Shown here: in pieces, positions 38,569-47,561 of the stretch
Layout: each line of letters starts with the position of its first letter
How positions within the stretch are numbered: position 1 is the first letter of the stretch
DNA from: Rhizobium aethiopicum
GTDB lineage: Bacteria; Pseudomonadota; Alphaproteobacteria; Rhizobiales; Rhizobiaceae
Reading direction: 5' to 3'
Length of the DNA stretch: 64,000 nt
Assembly (NCBI RefSeq): GCF_900094625.1
Contig: NZ_FMAJ01000006.1
Span: 124,001-188,000 of the forward strand
The notes under the pieces: model-generated
Told to the model about the DNA's origin: nothing
Seen by the model: the letters and a program-made list of their open reading frames with translations, nothing else
Databases searched by the model: none
Position numbers and translations under genes: made by a program

Positions 38569-39768
38569 ATGAAGATCACCGACCTGCGCTGTGCCGTTAT
38601 CGGCAAACACCCGATCGTCCGCATCGTCACGGACGAGGGCCTCTATGGCTTGGGTGAAGTTGAATTCACCAAGGCCTATCTCAAGCCCTGGGTGCTGCAT
38701 TTCCGCGAGGCGCTGGTGGGCGAGGACCCGACCGATGTCGAGAGAGTGATGCTGAAGATCCGCCAGCGCGGCTCTTTCAAGCCCTACGGCGCGGCGGTGA
38801 GCGCGATCGAGCATGCGCTGTGGGATATTGCCGGCAAGGCCGCGGGCGTGCCGGCCTATAAACTGCTCGGCGGCAAGGTGCGCGACAAGGTGCGCGTCTA
38901 CAACGGCTCGGTCCGCCAGATTCGCACCGGCGACCGGCCGGAAGATTACGCCGCTGACGTCAAATGGATGATGGAGCAGCCGCAGAACTTCTTCATGATC
39001 AAGCAAGGAATTTCGTTCCACTCCAACATGAAGGACACCATCGAGGGCTTCCATTACGGCGTGACGCAGACGAAGGCCGGCTATCACGGTGCCATGGACC
39101 AGGGCGTGATCAGCGAGCGCGGTTTCAATCACATGCTCGACTGCGTGATCGCGATGAAGGAAGTGCTGGGTGACAAGGTCGGCCTGGCGCTCGACTGCGG
39201 CCCGGGCTGGATGCTGCCGGATGCGATCAAGTTCGCTCGCGCCGTCGAGAAGTACAATTTGATGTGGCTAGAGGACATGCTGACCGGCGACTACGTGCCG
39301 TGGGTCAACCCGCAGGCCTATCGGGAACTGACAACCTCCACTTCGACACCGATCCACACCGGTGAGCAGATCTACCTCCGGCACAATTTCAAAGAGTTGA
39401 TCGAGACGCAGGCGGTCCGCGTCATCGGGCCCGATCCAGCCGATATCGGCGGCATCGCCGAGCTCAAATGGGTCGCCGAGCACGCCTACATGCACTCGAT
39501 CCTGATGGCACCGCACGGCACCGCTAATGGCCTGCTGGGCCTCGGCGCGTTGATCAATGTCTGCGCCACGCTGCCGGCAAATTACATCGCCTTCGAATAT
39601 CCGACCGCTTCGGACCCTTGGTGGGAGGATCTGGTAATCGGCTTGCCGCCTGAGATTGTGAAGGACAGCATGGTGGACCTACTGGAAGCGCCTGGGCTGG
39701 GCCTCGACATCGACGCTGAAGCGGCGAGGAAATATCTCAGGGAAGAGGATGCGGGCTTTTTCGACTGA
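38569..39768 (+). CDS. Enolase-superfamily protein 3
   Basis: A 399-residue member. Likely metal ligands are Asp209 (LDCGPGW), Glu235 (WLEDM) and Glu266 (TGEQIYL); His316 is in APHGTAN; Lys145 lies in MIKQGIS on the second strand. The first ligand motif is Asp-Cys-Gly rather than Asp-x-His, so the acid/base set differs from the DgoD-like enzyme. It starts 17 bases after the preceding gene and ends the rightward unit. Reaction (dehydration or epimerisation) cannot be settled by reading. Confidence 0.8.
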   Translation: MKITDLRCAVIGKHPIVRIVTDEGLYGLGEVEFTKAYLKPWVLHFREALVGEDPTDVERVMLKIRQRGSFKPYGAAVSAIEHALWDIAGKAAGVPAYKLLGGKVRDKVRVYNGSVRQIRTGDRPEDYAADVKWMMEQPQNFFMIKQGISFHSNMKDTIEGFHYGVTQTKAGYHGAMDQGVISERGFNHMLDCVIAMKEVLGDKVGLALDCGPGWMLPDAIKFARAVEKYNLMWLEDMLTGDYVPWVNPQAYRELTTSTSTPIHTGEQIYLRHNFKELIETQAVRVIGPDPADIGGIAELKWVAEHAYMHSILMAPHGTANGLLGLGALINVCATLPANYIAFEYPTASDPWWEDLVIGLPPEIVKDSMVDLLEAPGLGLDIDAEAARKYLREEDAGFFD

Positions 39769-39828
39769 ACCTCCTCCACCTGCCGTGCCTCTCTTGCCGG
39801 CGCCAGGAAACAGGGCTGGCGCCAGTCT

Positions 39829-40128
39829 TCAAATCCCCGACCCGTCGAGCTGCTCGTCGTCCTCGCCTTCCCAGGGCGAGGGCATCGAGGTGCGGTTGGC
39901 CGAGGGCATCGGCATCCAGCACTTCAATTCGGGCTCGGCATATTCGATGATGTGCCCGGGCGAGGAATCCGAGGCGCGCCAGCCTTCGCCGCCGAACTGA
40001 TCGCCATGCGACCAGTAGGCGAGGTCGACTTCCGCCGGCCCCTGTTCGGAGGCGCGGATCGTCACCAGGATCCGGCTGCCGTCTCTCGGTGCGCTTGCCA
40101 TCTGGCGCCAGCGGTCTTGCTCGTCCAT
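39829..40128 (-). CDS. Hypothetical small protein, 99 residues
   Basis: No known function. The N-terminus WRQMASAPRDGSRILVTIR and the following AYWSHGDQFGGEGWRASD resemble small proteins often found in rhizobial and phage genomes. ATG 40128 has AGGAGG seven bases upstream, which decides it over the longer frame from 40314. It is divergent from the protease gene; the 235-base gap between them shows no other gene. Confidence 0.6.
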   Translation of the reverse strand: MDEQDRWRQMASAPRDGSRILVTIRASEQGPAEVDLAYWSHGDQFGGEGWRASDSSPGHIIEYAEPELKCWMPMPSANRTSMPSPWEGEDDEQLDGSGI

Positions 40129-40363
40129 CGTGTTCCTCCTGCCTTGCTCTGTATCAACTGTCGCTTCGTCGTCGAAAACGGTCAACTCAAACTTTGCAGC
40201 CCCACCGGTGCGGGCCGTGCCGGAAGCCTCGAAATCACTGCCGGGTCGGTTTTCCCCGGCTTTGCCGGCCATGCCATTTGCCGCCTGGTTGCCAAAAAAC
40301 CACAATTGCCTCACTTAAATCACTCTGACGACACTTCGGCCTAAAGAATTGGATCCACGCTCG

Positions 40364-42481
40364 ATGCGCATAGCCTACTTTTTCCTCGGTGCATTTCTTG
40401 CAATTGCACAGTCCGCCTATGCCGAGGTCGCAGCGCCGCCGGTTTTGAAGCCCTTGACGCGGCAGGCGCAGGCCGCCGAGTTGAGCGCACAGTTTCTCTC
40501 GCGCTACAGCTACAAGCCGGTTCCGCTCGACGATGCTTTGTCGGCGAGGGTGATGGATGGGTTCATCAAGTCGCTCGATCCCGACCGCATGCTCTTCCTG
40601 CAGGCCGACATCGACAAGTTCATGGCCGACCGCAGCGACATCGATGACGCCATCGAGCGGCAGGATTTGAAGATCCCGTTTACGATTTTCAACGCCTATC
40701 AGCAGCGCGTCGTCGATCGCATGACCTATGCGCGCAGCCTGCTCAAGCGGGGTTTCGATTTCAGCGGCAAGGAAGATTATGCGGTGCTGCGCGACAAGGC
40801 GCCCTGGCCGCAATCGGAAACCGAGAGCAACGATCTCTGGCGCAAGCGCGTCAAGAACGACTGGCTGCGGCTGAAGCTCGGCGGCAAGGATGACGCGGCC
40901 ATCCGCGAGACGCTCGACAAACGCTATGAAAACACGCTGGAGCGCGCTTACAAGTTCAAGAGCGACGACGTTTTCCAATCCTTCATGGATGCCTATTCGA
41001 ACGCGATCGATCCGCATACGGATTATTTTGGCGCGGCGGCTTCTGCCGATTTCAATGTCTCGATGAAGCTTTCGCTGTTCGGCATCGGCGCGGTGCTGCA
41101 GGAGCGCGACGATTACACGACGATCCGCGAGCTCGTGCCCGGCGGGCCGGCGCAGCTCTCCGGCAAGCTCGCCGTCGGCGACCGCATCACCGGCGTCGGC
41201 CAGGGCAAGGACGGGCCGATGAAGGAAGTGGTGGGCACGCGCCTCGATGAAGTCGTGCAGATGATCCGCGGCAAGAAAGGCTCCATCGTTCGGCTCGACA
41301 TTCTGCCGGCCGATGCCGGCGCCGATGGCGTGCATCGTGTCGTCAGCCTAGTGCGCGACAAGATCAGCCTGGACAAGCAGGCGGCGAGGAAGACCGTGCT
41401 GTCGGTGAAGGCGGGCGAGACCACCCGCAAGATCGGCATCATCACCCTGCCGGTCTTCTACGAGGATTTCGACGCCAAGAACAAGGGCGACAAGGATTAC
41501 AAGAGCGCCAGCCGCGACGTCGCCAAGCTTCTCGCTGAACTGAGCGAGGAAAAGGTCGACGGCGTTCTCATCGATCTGCGCAACAATGGCGGCGGCTCGC
41601 TTGATGAGGCGATCGATTTGACCGGCCTGTTCATCGGCAAGGGCCCGGTCGTTCAGCAGCGCGCCAGCAACGGAAAGATCGACGTCAGAAGCGCCGACCT
41701 CGCAAAACCTGTCTGGACAGGCCCGATGGGCGTTCTGATCAATCGCGGCTCGGCCTCGGCTTCGGAAATCTTTGCCGCGGCGATCCAGGATTACGGCCGC
41801 GGCGTGGTGATCGGCGAACCCAGTTTCGGCAAGGGCACGGTGCAGACGGTCGTCGATCTCGACCGGATGGTCCACAACAGCAAACCCGAATTCGGCGAGC
41901 TGAAGGTGACGATCGCCCAGTTCTTCCGGATCAATGGCGGCACGACGCAGCTGCGCGGCGTCACCCCCGATATCAGCCTGCCGGGGCTGACCGACCCCAA
42001 GCTTTTCGGCGAGACCAGTTTTGACAATGCCCTGCCATGGGCGGAGATCAAGCCGGCGAGATATAAGCCCGAAGGCGATATCGCGGCTTTGCTGCCGACC
42101 TTGCAGAGCCGCCACGATGCGCGGGCCAAGAGCGATCAGGACTTCCAGCGCCTGGTGCAGGACATTGCCGATCTGAAGGCGCAGCGTGAGAAAGGCCTCG
42201 TTTCGCTGAACGAAGCCGAACGCCGCAAGGAAGCGGCGGCGCGCGAGGCCCGGTTCAAGGCTCGCGCCGAAGCCGGCGATGGCGACGATCTTGCCGGAGA
42301 CGATGGCCTGCAGGCCGACGAGCGCAGCCTCAGCGCCGACATCGCCATGGAAAATGCCCGCAAGAAGGCCAAGGACGTGCTGCTCGACGAGGCCGCCGCC
42401 ATCGTTGCCGACGAGGCGGAATTGCAGGGCGGCGCCGTTGAGGCAGCCACGAAGCAGCCGGAAAAAACGGAGCAGAAATAG
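40364..42481 (+). CDS. prc: Tail-specific protease (Prc/Tsp, S41 family)
   Basis: A 705-residue periplasmic S41 peptidase of the long Prc type: signal peptide MRIAYFFLGAFLAIAQSAYA, N-terminal helical part, PDZ domain (about 240-330, GIGAVLQERDDYTTIRELVP), protease domain with catalytic Ser in NRGSASASEIFAAAI and Lys in PSFGKGTVQ, and a C-terminal charged coiled part (EAERRKEAAAREARFKARAE). It degrades or trims periplasmic proteins from the C-terminus. ATG 40364 is preferred to TTG 40349 because it begins the signal peptide. Rhizobia usually also have a shorter CtpA, so this is probably an additional paralog. Confidence 0.88.
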   Translation: MRIAYFFLGAFLAIAQSAYAEVAAPPVLKPLTRQAQAAELSAQFLSRYSYKPVPLDDALSARVMDGFIKSLDPDRMLFLQADIDKFMADRSDIDDAIERQDLKIPFTIFNAYQQRVVDRMTYARSLLKRGFDFSGKEDYAVLRDKAPWPQSETESNDLWRKRVKNDWLRLKLGGKDDAAIRETLDKRYENTLERAYKFKSDDVFQSFMDAYSNAIDPHTDYFGAAASADFNVSMKLSLFGIGAVLQERDDYTTIRELVPGGPAQLSGKLAVGDRITGVGQGKDGPMKEVVGTRLDEVVQMIRGKKGSIVRLDILPADAGADGVHRVVSLVRDKISLDKQAARKTVLSVKAGETTRKIGIITLPVFYEDFDAKNKGDKDYKSASRDVAKLLAELSEEKVDGVLIDLRNNGGGSLDEAIDLTGLFIGKGPVVQQRASNGKIDVRSADLAKPVWTGPMGVLINRGSASASEIFAAAIQDYGRGVVIGEPSFGKGTVQTVVDLDRMVHNSKPEFGELKVTIAQFFRINGGTTQLRGVTPDISLPGLTDPKLFGETSFDNALPWAEIKPARYKPEGDIAALLPTLQSRHDARAKSDQDFQRLVQDIADLKAQREKGLVSLNEAERRKEAAAREARFKARAEAGDGDDLAGDDGLQADERSLSADIAMENARKKAKDVLLDEAAAIVADEAELQGGAVEAATKQPEKTEQK

Positions 42482-42612
42482 CGTCTGACCGGAGATCCAC
42501 ACCGGTTCATAACTGCAAATTTCCGAAGGCCGCGCTAATGAGGTGCGGCTCGACCGGAATTCGCTCATTCGCCCGGCGGCAGCAGTCCGGCCCAAGACGC
42601 ACCGGAAACGGC

Positions 42613-45228
42613 TCAGGCGGTCTCCGCCGCAATGGCGCGCCCGGCCGTGCCGCGGGCCGGAGCCAGCGCGCCAAGCAGGTTGCGAAGCTCGGCCGCGATT
42701 CTGTTGGCGATGATGCCGACCGCCAGGCCGCCCGATATCGCCAGCAGATGGAAGAGGGGAGCCGGCAGCACGGCTGCTGCCTCGGGCATCAGCAATTCCG
42801 GCACGAAGCGGTGCAGCAGGTAGATCGGAAAGGCGGAAACGGCGATCAGCGTCACCAGGCGCCCCAGCCGCACGGGCAGGGGAATGCGCGGCAGGTAGAG
42901 AAGCGCCATCAGTGCGGCGAAGATCGTCAGATATTTGACCGTCGTGCCAATCCAGAGCGTTTCCCAGAAGGCGAGGTAACCGAGCACGGCGGCGGCAATG
43001 ACCGTCAGGACGATCCGCTGCGGCGGCTTGCCGGCAAGGCCCGCGCACCAGCCGAACAGGCCGAGGTGGAGGCCCCAGTAGAGGGTGAAAATCTGCCGAT
43101 TGCCGATGTCGAAGACGAGCGGCAGGGAAAACCGCGCGGTGACCGCCAGCGCCAGCAGCGCCAGCGAGAAGGCGAAGGGTCGCGCCCGCGCCAGCCTGCG
43201 CACATCAGGCACGGCGAAGATGAGCGAGAAGACGAGAAGCGTCTGCGCATAGGCTTCGATGAACCAGTAGAGATAGGGAAGCATCTCGTGACGCTCCGGC
43301 TCGGCATAGCCGAAATTGCCGGTGAGTGTGATCGAGGCCCAGGGAATGGTGCGCCAGGCGAGCCCATAGGCGGCGACGATCAGAAAATAGGGGATGAGCA
43401 CGTTGATCGCCGGCCGCAGCGCATGGCGGAAATCGCCGGCGAGGAAATGGCCGGATTGGAAGCGCGCCAGGCTGAAGCCGACGAGAAGCAGCATCACGCC
43501 GGAGCCGCCGGGAATGGGCCAGAGCATCTGGTGATGGATGACGACGAGCAGAATGGCGATGGCCCTCAGAACCAGATCGGTCGGCAGCGCCCGCAACTCT
43601 GCGCTCCGGCCTGACGCGGTGAGCCGCGGGCCGATATCGAGCTCGGCGATCCGCCGCTGCTCCCAGCCTTCCGGCAGCTCGATGCCGAGCCGGTCGAGCG
43701 CCATCGTCAATTGCAGGAAGCGCAGCGAATCGCCGCCGAGCGAGACGAAGCTGTCGTTGCGGCTGACGGTATGGGGGTAGAACACCCCCGCATAGGCATC
43801 GAGCACGCTGAGCACCGCCGCACGGCTCGTCTCGCGCGCCGCCAGCATCTCCTCGCTAAGGGCCGCATAGTCGATCTTGCCGGAGGCAAGCCTCGGAAGC
43901 TCGCTTCGCACCCTGACGCTAACAAGGTTCGCCGGAAGATGGCTCGCCTCGACCAGCACCTCAAGCGCCCGGTCGGCCTTATCAGCATCGCTCACAAAGG
44001 CCTGCAGAGCGTGATCGTCGCCGACCACGGCCGCTGCGATTCCCGCCTCGGCCAGAACCTGCTCCATGATGTCGAAGCCGATCCTCAGCCCCGCGACCTT
44101 GGCGAAACGGCTCTTGCGGCCGACGATCCGATAGAAACCGTGCTCGTCGCGCATGGCGATGTCGCCGGTCATCAATGCCGCGACCTCGGCCCCCCGCTGA
44201 AGATCGGCGCGGGCCGCGCCGTAGCCCATCATCACGTTCGGGCCGGCATAGACGAGCTCTCCGGCAACACCGGCTCGGTCGAGCGGACGTCCGTCATCCC
44301 CAACGAGGCTGAGGCTGCCGCCGGGAATGGCGATGCCGATCCGCTCTTCATCATCCGCTAGGCTCTCCGGCGGCACGAAAGCGATGCGGGCGGCGGCCTC
44401 GGTCTGGCCGTACATGACGAAGAAGCGGCCGCCGCTGGCGCGCATATGGTCGCGGTAGAGGCGGATCAGTTCCGGCGCCAGCCGGCCGCCTGCCACCGTC
44501 ATGAAGCGCAGCGTCTTCAGCGTCTTCGTCCGGAAACCGGTCTTTTCCATCAGCTCATAGGAATAGGGCACGCCCGAAAGATTGGTGCAGCCGCTTTCGT
44601 CGAGCAGTCTTGCAAAATCCTCGCTGACCACGGAGACGCCCGGCATGAAGATGCTGCCGCCGGCAACCAGATGCGAATGGAGAACGGAGAGGCCGTAGGA
44701 ATAGTGAAGCGGCAGGACGAGCGCGGTTCTATCGGCAGCGGTGAGCTCGAGATAGGAAGCGATCGAGCGCGCATTGGCGTCAAGATTGGCATGCGAGAGG
44801 CGAACGGCCTTCGCCGGGCCCGAGCTGCCTGAGGTCATCAGCAGCAGAGCGAGATCCGGATGCAGCGGCGCAGCACTTTGCCCGGGCCGGCTTTCCCAGA
44901 CGAGCCGCCAGCGGCCATCGGCCGGGCGGTAGGTGAAGTCCGGCTCAAAGGCCGCCAGAAACTCTCGCCACAGCCTGTCATCGCAGGGCGGCAGCATCGC
45001 CACCGCATGGCCGGCGCGCAAGGCGCCGAGATAGGCGACGATCGCATGTTCCGAGATCTCGGCCGAAATCGCCACGAGCCGCTTTTGCCCGCCCCCCAGC
45101 CGCTCGGCAAAGCGCAGCGTCCGGGCGTTGAGATCGGCATAGGAGAGCGTCCGTCCGTCTGGGAAGACAAGGGCAGGGCGATCGTCGGCGCGAGCGATTT
45201 CGGAAAACAGGTTGGTGGCGGGGATCAT
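42613..45228 (-). CDS. Adenylation-carrier-acyltransferase fusion protein
   Basis: An 871-residue three-part protein. Residues about 1-450: ANL adenylating domain (P-loop TSGSSGPAK 132-140, FFVMYGQTEAAARI, ALMTGDIAMRDEHGFYRIVG, final LPRLASGKIDYAAL). Residues about 465-530: phosphopantetheine carrier domain with Ser501 in SLGGDSLRFLQL. Residues about 545-860: multi-pass acyltransferase-3 (OafA-like) domain beginning DLVLRAIAILLVVIHHQM with some ten hydrophobic segments. This suggests that an acid is activated with ATP, held on the carrier and passed directly to a membrane acyltransferase that decorates a lipid, glycan or small molecule. ATG 45228; divergent from the cyclase gene. The substrates are unknown. 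Confidence 0.85.
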   Translation of the reverse strand: MIPATNLFSEIARADDRPALVFPDGRTLSYADLNARTLRFAERLGGGQKRLVAISAEISEHAIVAYLGALRAGHAVAMLPPCDDRLWREFLAAFEPDFTYRPADGRWRLVWESRPGQSAAPLHPDLALLLMTSGSSGPAKAVRLSHANLDANARSIASYLELTAADRTALVLPLHYSYGLSVLHSHLVAGGSIFMPGVSVVSEDFARLLDESGCTNLSGVPYSYELMEKTGFRTKTLKTLRFMTVAGGRLAPELIRLYRDHMRASGGRFFVMYGQTEAAARIAFVPPESLADDEERIGIAIPGGSLSLVGDDGRPLDRAGVAGELVYAGPNVMMGYGAARADLQRGAEVAALMTGDIAMRDEHGFYRIVGRKSRFAKVAGLRIGFDIMEQVLAEAGIAAAVVGDDHALQAFVSDADKADRALEVLVEASHLPANLVSVRVRSELPRLASGKIDYAALSEEMLAARETSRAAVLSVLDAYAGVFYPHTVSRNDSFVSLGGDSLRFLQLTMALDRLGIELPEGWEQRRIAELDIGPRLTASGRSAELRALPTDLVLRAIAILLVVIHHQMLWPIPGGSGVMLLLVGFSLARFQSGHFLAGDFRHALRPAINVLIPYFLIVAAYGLAWRTIPWASITLTGNFGYAEPERHEMLPYLYWFIEAYAQTLLVFSLIFAVPDVRRLARARPFAFSLALLALAVTARFSLPLVFDIGNRQIFTLYWGLHLGLFGWCAGLAGKPPQRIVLTVIAAAVLGYLAFWETLWIGTTVKYLTIFAALMALLYLPRIPLPVRLGRLVTLIAVSAFPIYLLHRFVPELLMPEAAAVLPAPLFHLLAISGGLAVGIIANRIAAELRNLLGALAPARGTAGRAIAAETA

Positions 45229-45583
45229 GCTGACGCTTCGGATTGGCAGAAAACTGGCCGAAGCGCGTATAATCCTTGACTATCGCAGTCAACTAATTTG
45301 CGGGTGCATTACCGCGCCCGGGCCAACCGTGCGATTCCCTCGCATGCGCCGCGGCGGGCCCTTGCCGATTGCGGTGGCGACCGTTTCACCGCAGCGGCGA
45401 CATCAGCCTTGCAGCATCGGATGGCTTGCGCCCGATCCCGCGACAGCCGATGTCCGATCACCAGCGGGAAAGGCGCGTGTTGACGCTTCCGTAATCACCC
45501 CAAGTGCCTTTGCTTGCCGAACGGCTCTTTTCTCATAGGATTTCTGCGCCATCTCTTGCCGGGGCAACCAGACAGGGTGCTGT
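45229..45583. other. Gene-free divergent region, 355 bases
   Basis: Lies between the adenylation-acyltransferase fusion gene and the GGDEF gene. Apart from the inverted repeat at 45276-45292 I see no convincing gene, RNA or terminator; the short reading frames present have Arg/Ala-rich shadow composition and no ribosome site. Confidence 0.6.
45276..45292. promoter_or_regulatory. Inverted repeat upstream of acyltransferase fusion
   Basis: TTGACT-ATCGC-AGTCAA, perfect six-base arms with a five-base centre, 48 bases upstream of the fusion-gene ATG. The TTGACT arm on the minus strand could also be a -35 element. It is an operator candidate only by position and symmetry. Confidence 0.4.
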
Positions 45584-46480
45584 ATGGACGAGACAATCGA
45601 ACAGCTTCTCCATCTTTCCGCACAGACTGAAACGCTGATGGCGGTCTATGATGGCGATGACCGGCTGCGCTATGCCAACAGCGCCTTCCGCTCGGCCTAT
45701 TTCATCGAGCCGGAGGAAACGCCGCTCTGGCCGGATCTGATGCGGCGCAATTTCCATCTTGGCCGCGGCACCGTCATCCGCACGGATAATTTCGAGGAAT
45801 GGCTGCGCTCCACCCAGTCGCGCCGCGGCAAGATCGGCTATCGCGCCTTCGAGACCGATCTTTCCGACGGCCGCTGGCTGTGGATGACCGAGGCGGTGCA
45901 GAGTAACGGCTGGATGCTCTGCATCGCTAGCGACATCACCCGTCTCAAGGTCCATGGCCGCACCGTCCGGCAGGATCGCGACCAGGCGATCAAGGCCTCC
46001 TACACCGACGAGCTCACCGGCGTCGCCAACCGCCGCTTCGTCATGGCCCGCGTCGAAGACATGCTGGCTTCAGCCCGGCATGGCAGCAGCGGCTGCCTCG
46101 CCGTCTTCGACATCGACAATTTCAAACGCATCAACGACCGGCTCGGCCACCACGCCGGCGATCTCGTGCTGCGCGATTTCGCCCACCGCATCCACCAGAA
46201 TGTCCGCCGCAACGATTGTTTCGGCCGGGTCGGCGGCGAAGAATTCCTGCTCGTCATGCCGGCCACCGGCCCGGAAGACGCGCTTGCCATGGTCGAGCGC
46301 ATGCTGACGGTGATCCGCTTCTCCCGGCCGCTGCCGGACTCGCCCGACTTCAGCTACACCTGCTCCGCCGGCATCGCCGCCTGTGTGCCGACGGACAGCG
46401 CGTCGGAGCTTTACCGGCGGGCGGATCAGGCGCTTTATGACGCCAAGATGAGTGGTCGGGATAGGGTGCGCGCCGCGTAG
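45584..46480 (+). CDS. PAS-GGDEF diguanylate cyclase
   Basis: A 298-residue cytosolic c-di-GMP synthase: N-terminal PAS-like domain (residues about 12-120, LMAVYDGDDRLRYANSAFRS to MLCIASDITRL) and C-terminal GGDEF domain (DELTGVANRR, FDIDNFKRINDRLGHHAGD, catalytic GGEEF in RVGGEEFLLV, YRRADQALYDAKMSGRDRV). The intact GGEEF signature points to an active cyclase. No EAL domain or transmembrane segment is visible. It ends just before the low-G+C island. Confidence 0.92.
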   Translation: MDETIEQLLHLSAQTETLMAVYDGDDRLRYANSAFRSAYFIEPEETPLWPDLMRRNFHLGRGTVIRTDNFEEWLRSTQSRRGKIGYRAFETDLSDGRWLWMTEAVQSNGWMLCIASDITRLKVHGRTVRQDRDQAIKASYTDELTGVANRRFVMARVEDMLASARHGSSGCLAVFDIDNFKRINDRLGHHAGDLVLRDFAHRIHQNVRRNDCFGRVGGEEFLLVMPATGPEDALAMVERMLTVIRFSRPLPDSPDFSYTCSAGIAACVPTDSASELYRRADQALYDAKMSGRDRVRAA

Positions 46481-46590
46481 AATGGGTGATGCTGCTGATT
46501 TCAGAACTACGCCGTACGCGTGCTCAATTCTCTTTGAAGCAGGATGCAAGCGCCGTATCTGAATCGCCCTGGTCATGCTACGCATCTGAC

Positions 46591-47502
46591 ATGGGATTCG
46601 GGGTTTTCATTCACCGCTCAGATTCGATCTACGACGACAGCCCGGCAGAACAATATCAGTTCCCGCGCCAATATCTCGGTCGCGTGCAAGCCTGCCTCGG
46701 AGATTGGATAATTTATTACGAGCCGCGCAAGGTGGCTGCGACCCGCGGCTATTTTGCCGTCGCAAAAGTGGCCCAGGTCATCCCGGATCCGAAGGTGTCC
46801 GGCATGCATCTGGCACTCATCGAGCCAGGCAGCTACCTCGATTTCATCAATACTGTTCCGTTCAGTGGGCCGGACGGTGTCATTGAGCGAAGCGTGCTGA
46901 ACGAGGAGGGGCGGATCTCCGGCAGAGCACAGGCCGCGGTGCGCCAAATATCCACGGCGGACTTCAATCGCATCCTGTCGATTGGCCTGGACGAACATGA
47001 GCCTGAACTGCCTCGGCTGGGTGAGCCGGCCGTACCGCTTCATGCCGACGGATTTGAAGAGGGAGCTCAGGCGCCGTTCCTCTTTGAGCAAGAGCGCGAC
47101 CGGGTTGCGCAACTCTCGTCGCGGATCGTTCGCAATCGGCTGTTTCGCCGGCTCGTTCTGCAGGCCTATGATAAACGGTGCGCAATCACTGGCTTGAAGC
47201 TCATAAACGGCGGTGGACGTGCTGAAGTCGATGCTGCGCATATTCGCCCCGTGGAGGCAAACGGACCCGATATCCTCAGCAACGGCATTGCTCTGTCTGG
47301 CACCGCACACTGGATGTTCGACCGCGGATTGATCAGCCTCTCGGATAATCTGGATATTCTGATCTCGCGGCAAGCCAACGATCCGGAAAGCATCCGAGGA
47401 CTGATCAACAAATCTGGAACGGCTAGCGTGCCTTCACGACTGTTCGAGCGGCCCCATCCTCATTTTCTCAGGTGGCATCGCCAGAATTGCTTCAAGCAAT
47501 AA
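46591..47502 (+). CDS. HNH endonuclease
   Basis: A 303-residue protein with a C-terminal HNH_2-like nuclease domain: CAITGLKLINGGGRAEVDAA, then AHIRPVEANGPDILSNGIAL and HWMFDRGLISL. The N-terminal part (FIHRSDSIYDDSPAEQYQFP, VGDWIIYYEPRK-like LGDWIIYYEPRK) is the accessory region typical of this family. ATG 46591 is preferred to GTG 46486 since homologous proteins begin close to the FIHRSDS segment, though no clear ribosome site is seen. It converges on the MmeI-like gene with 59 bases between stops. A restriction/defence role is likely by context. Confidence 0.78.
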   Translation: MGFGVFIHRSDSIYDDSPAEQYQFPRQYLGRVQACLGDWIIYYEPRKVAATRGYFAVAKVAQVIPDPKVSGMHLALIEPGSYLDFINTVPFSGPDGVIERSVLNEEGRISGRAQAAVRQISTADFNRILSIGLDEHEPELPRLGEPAVPLHADGFEEGAQAPFLFEQERDRVAQLSSRIVRNRLFRRLVLQAYDKRCAITGLKLINGGGRAEVDAAHIRPVEANGPDILSNGIALSGTAHWMFDRGLISLSDNLDILISRQANDPESIRGLINKSGTASVPSRLFERPHPHFLRWHRQNCFKQ

Positions 47503-47561
47503 CAAAAAAGATCAGAAGCGGGTTTAGCGGCATTCTTCTGTCATAGCCTGGAGCAGGCGAT

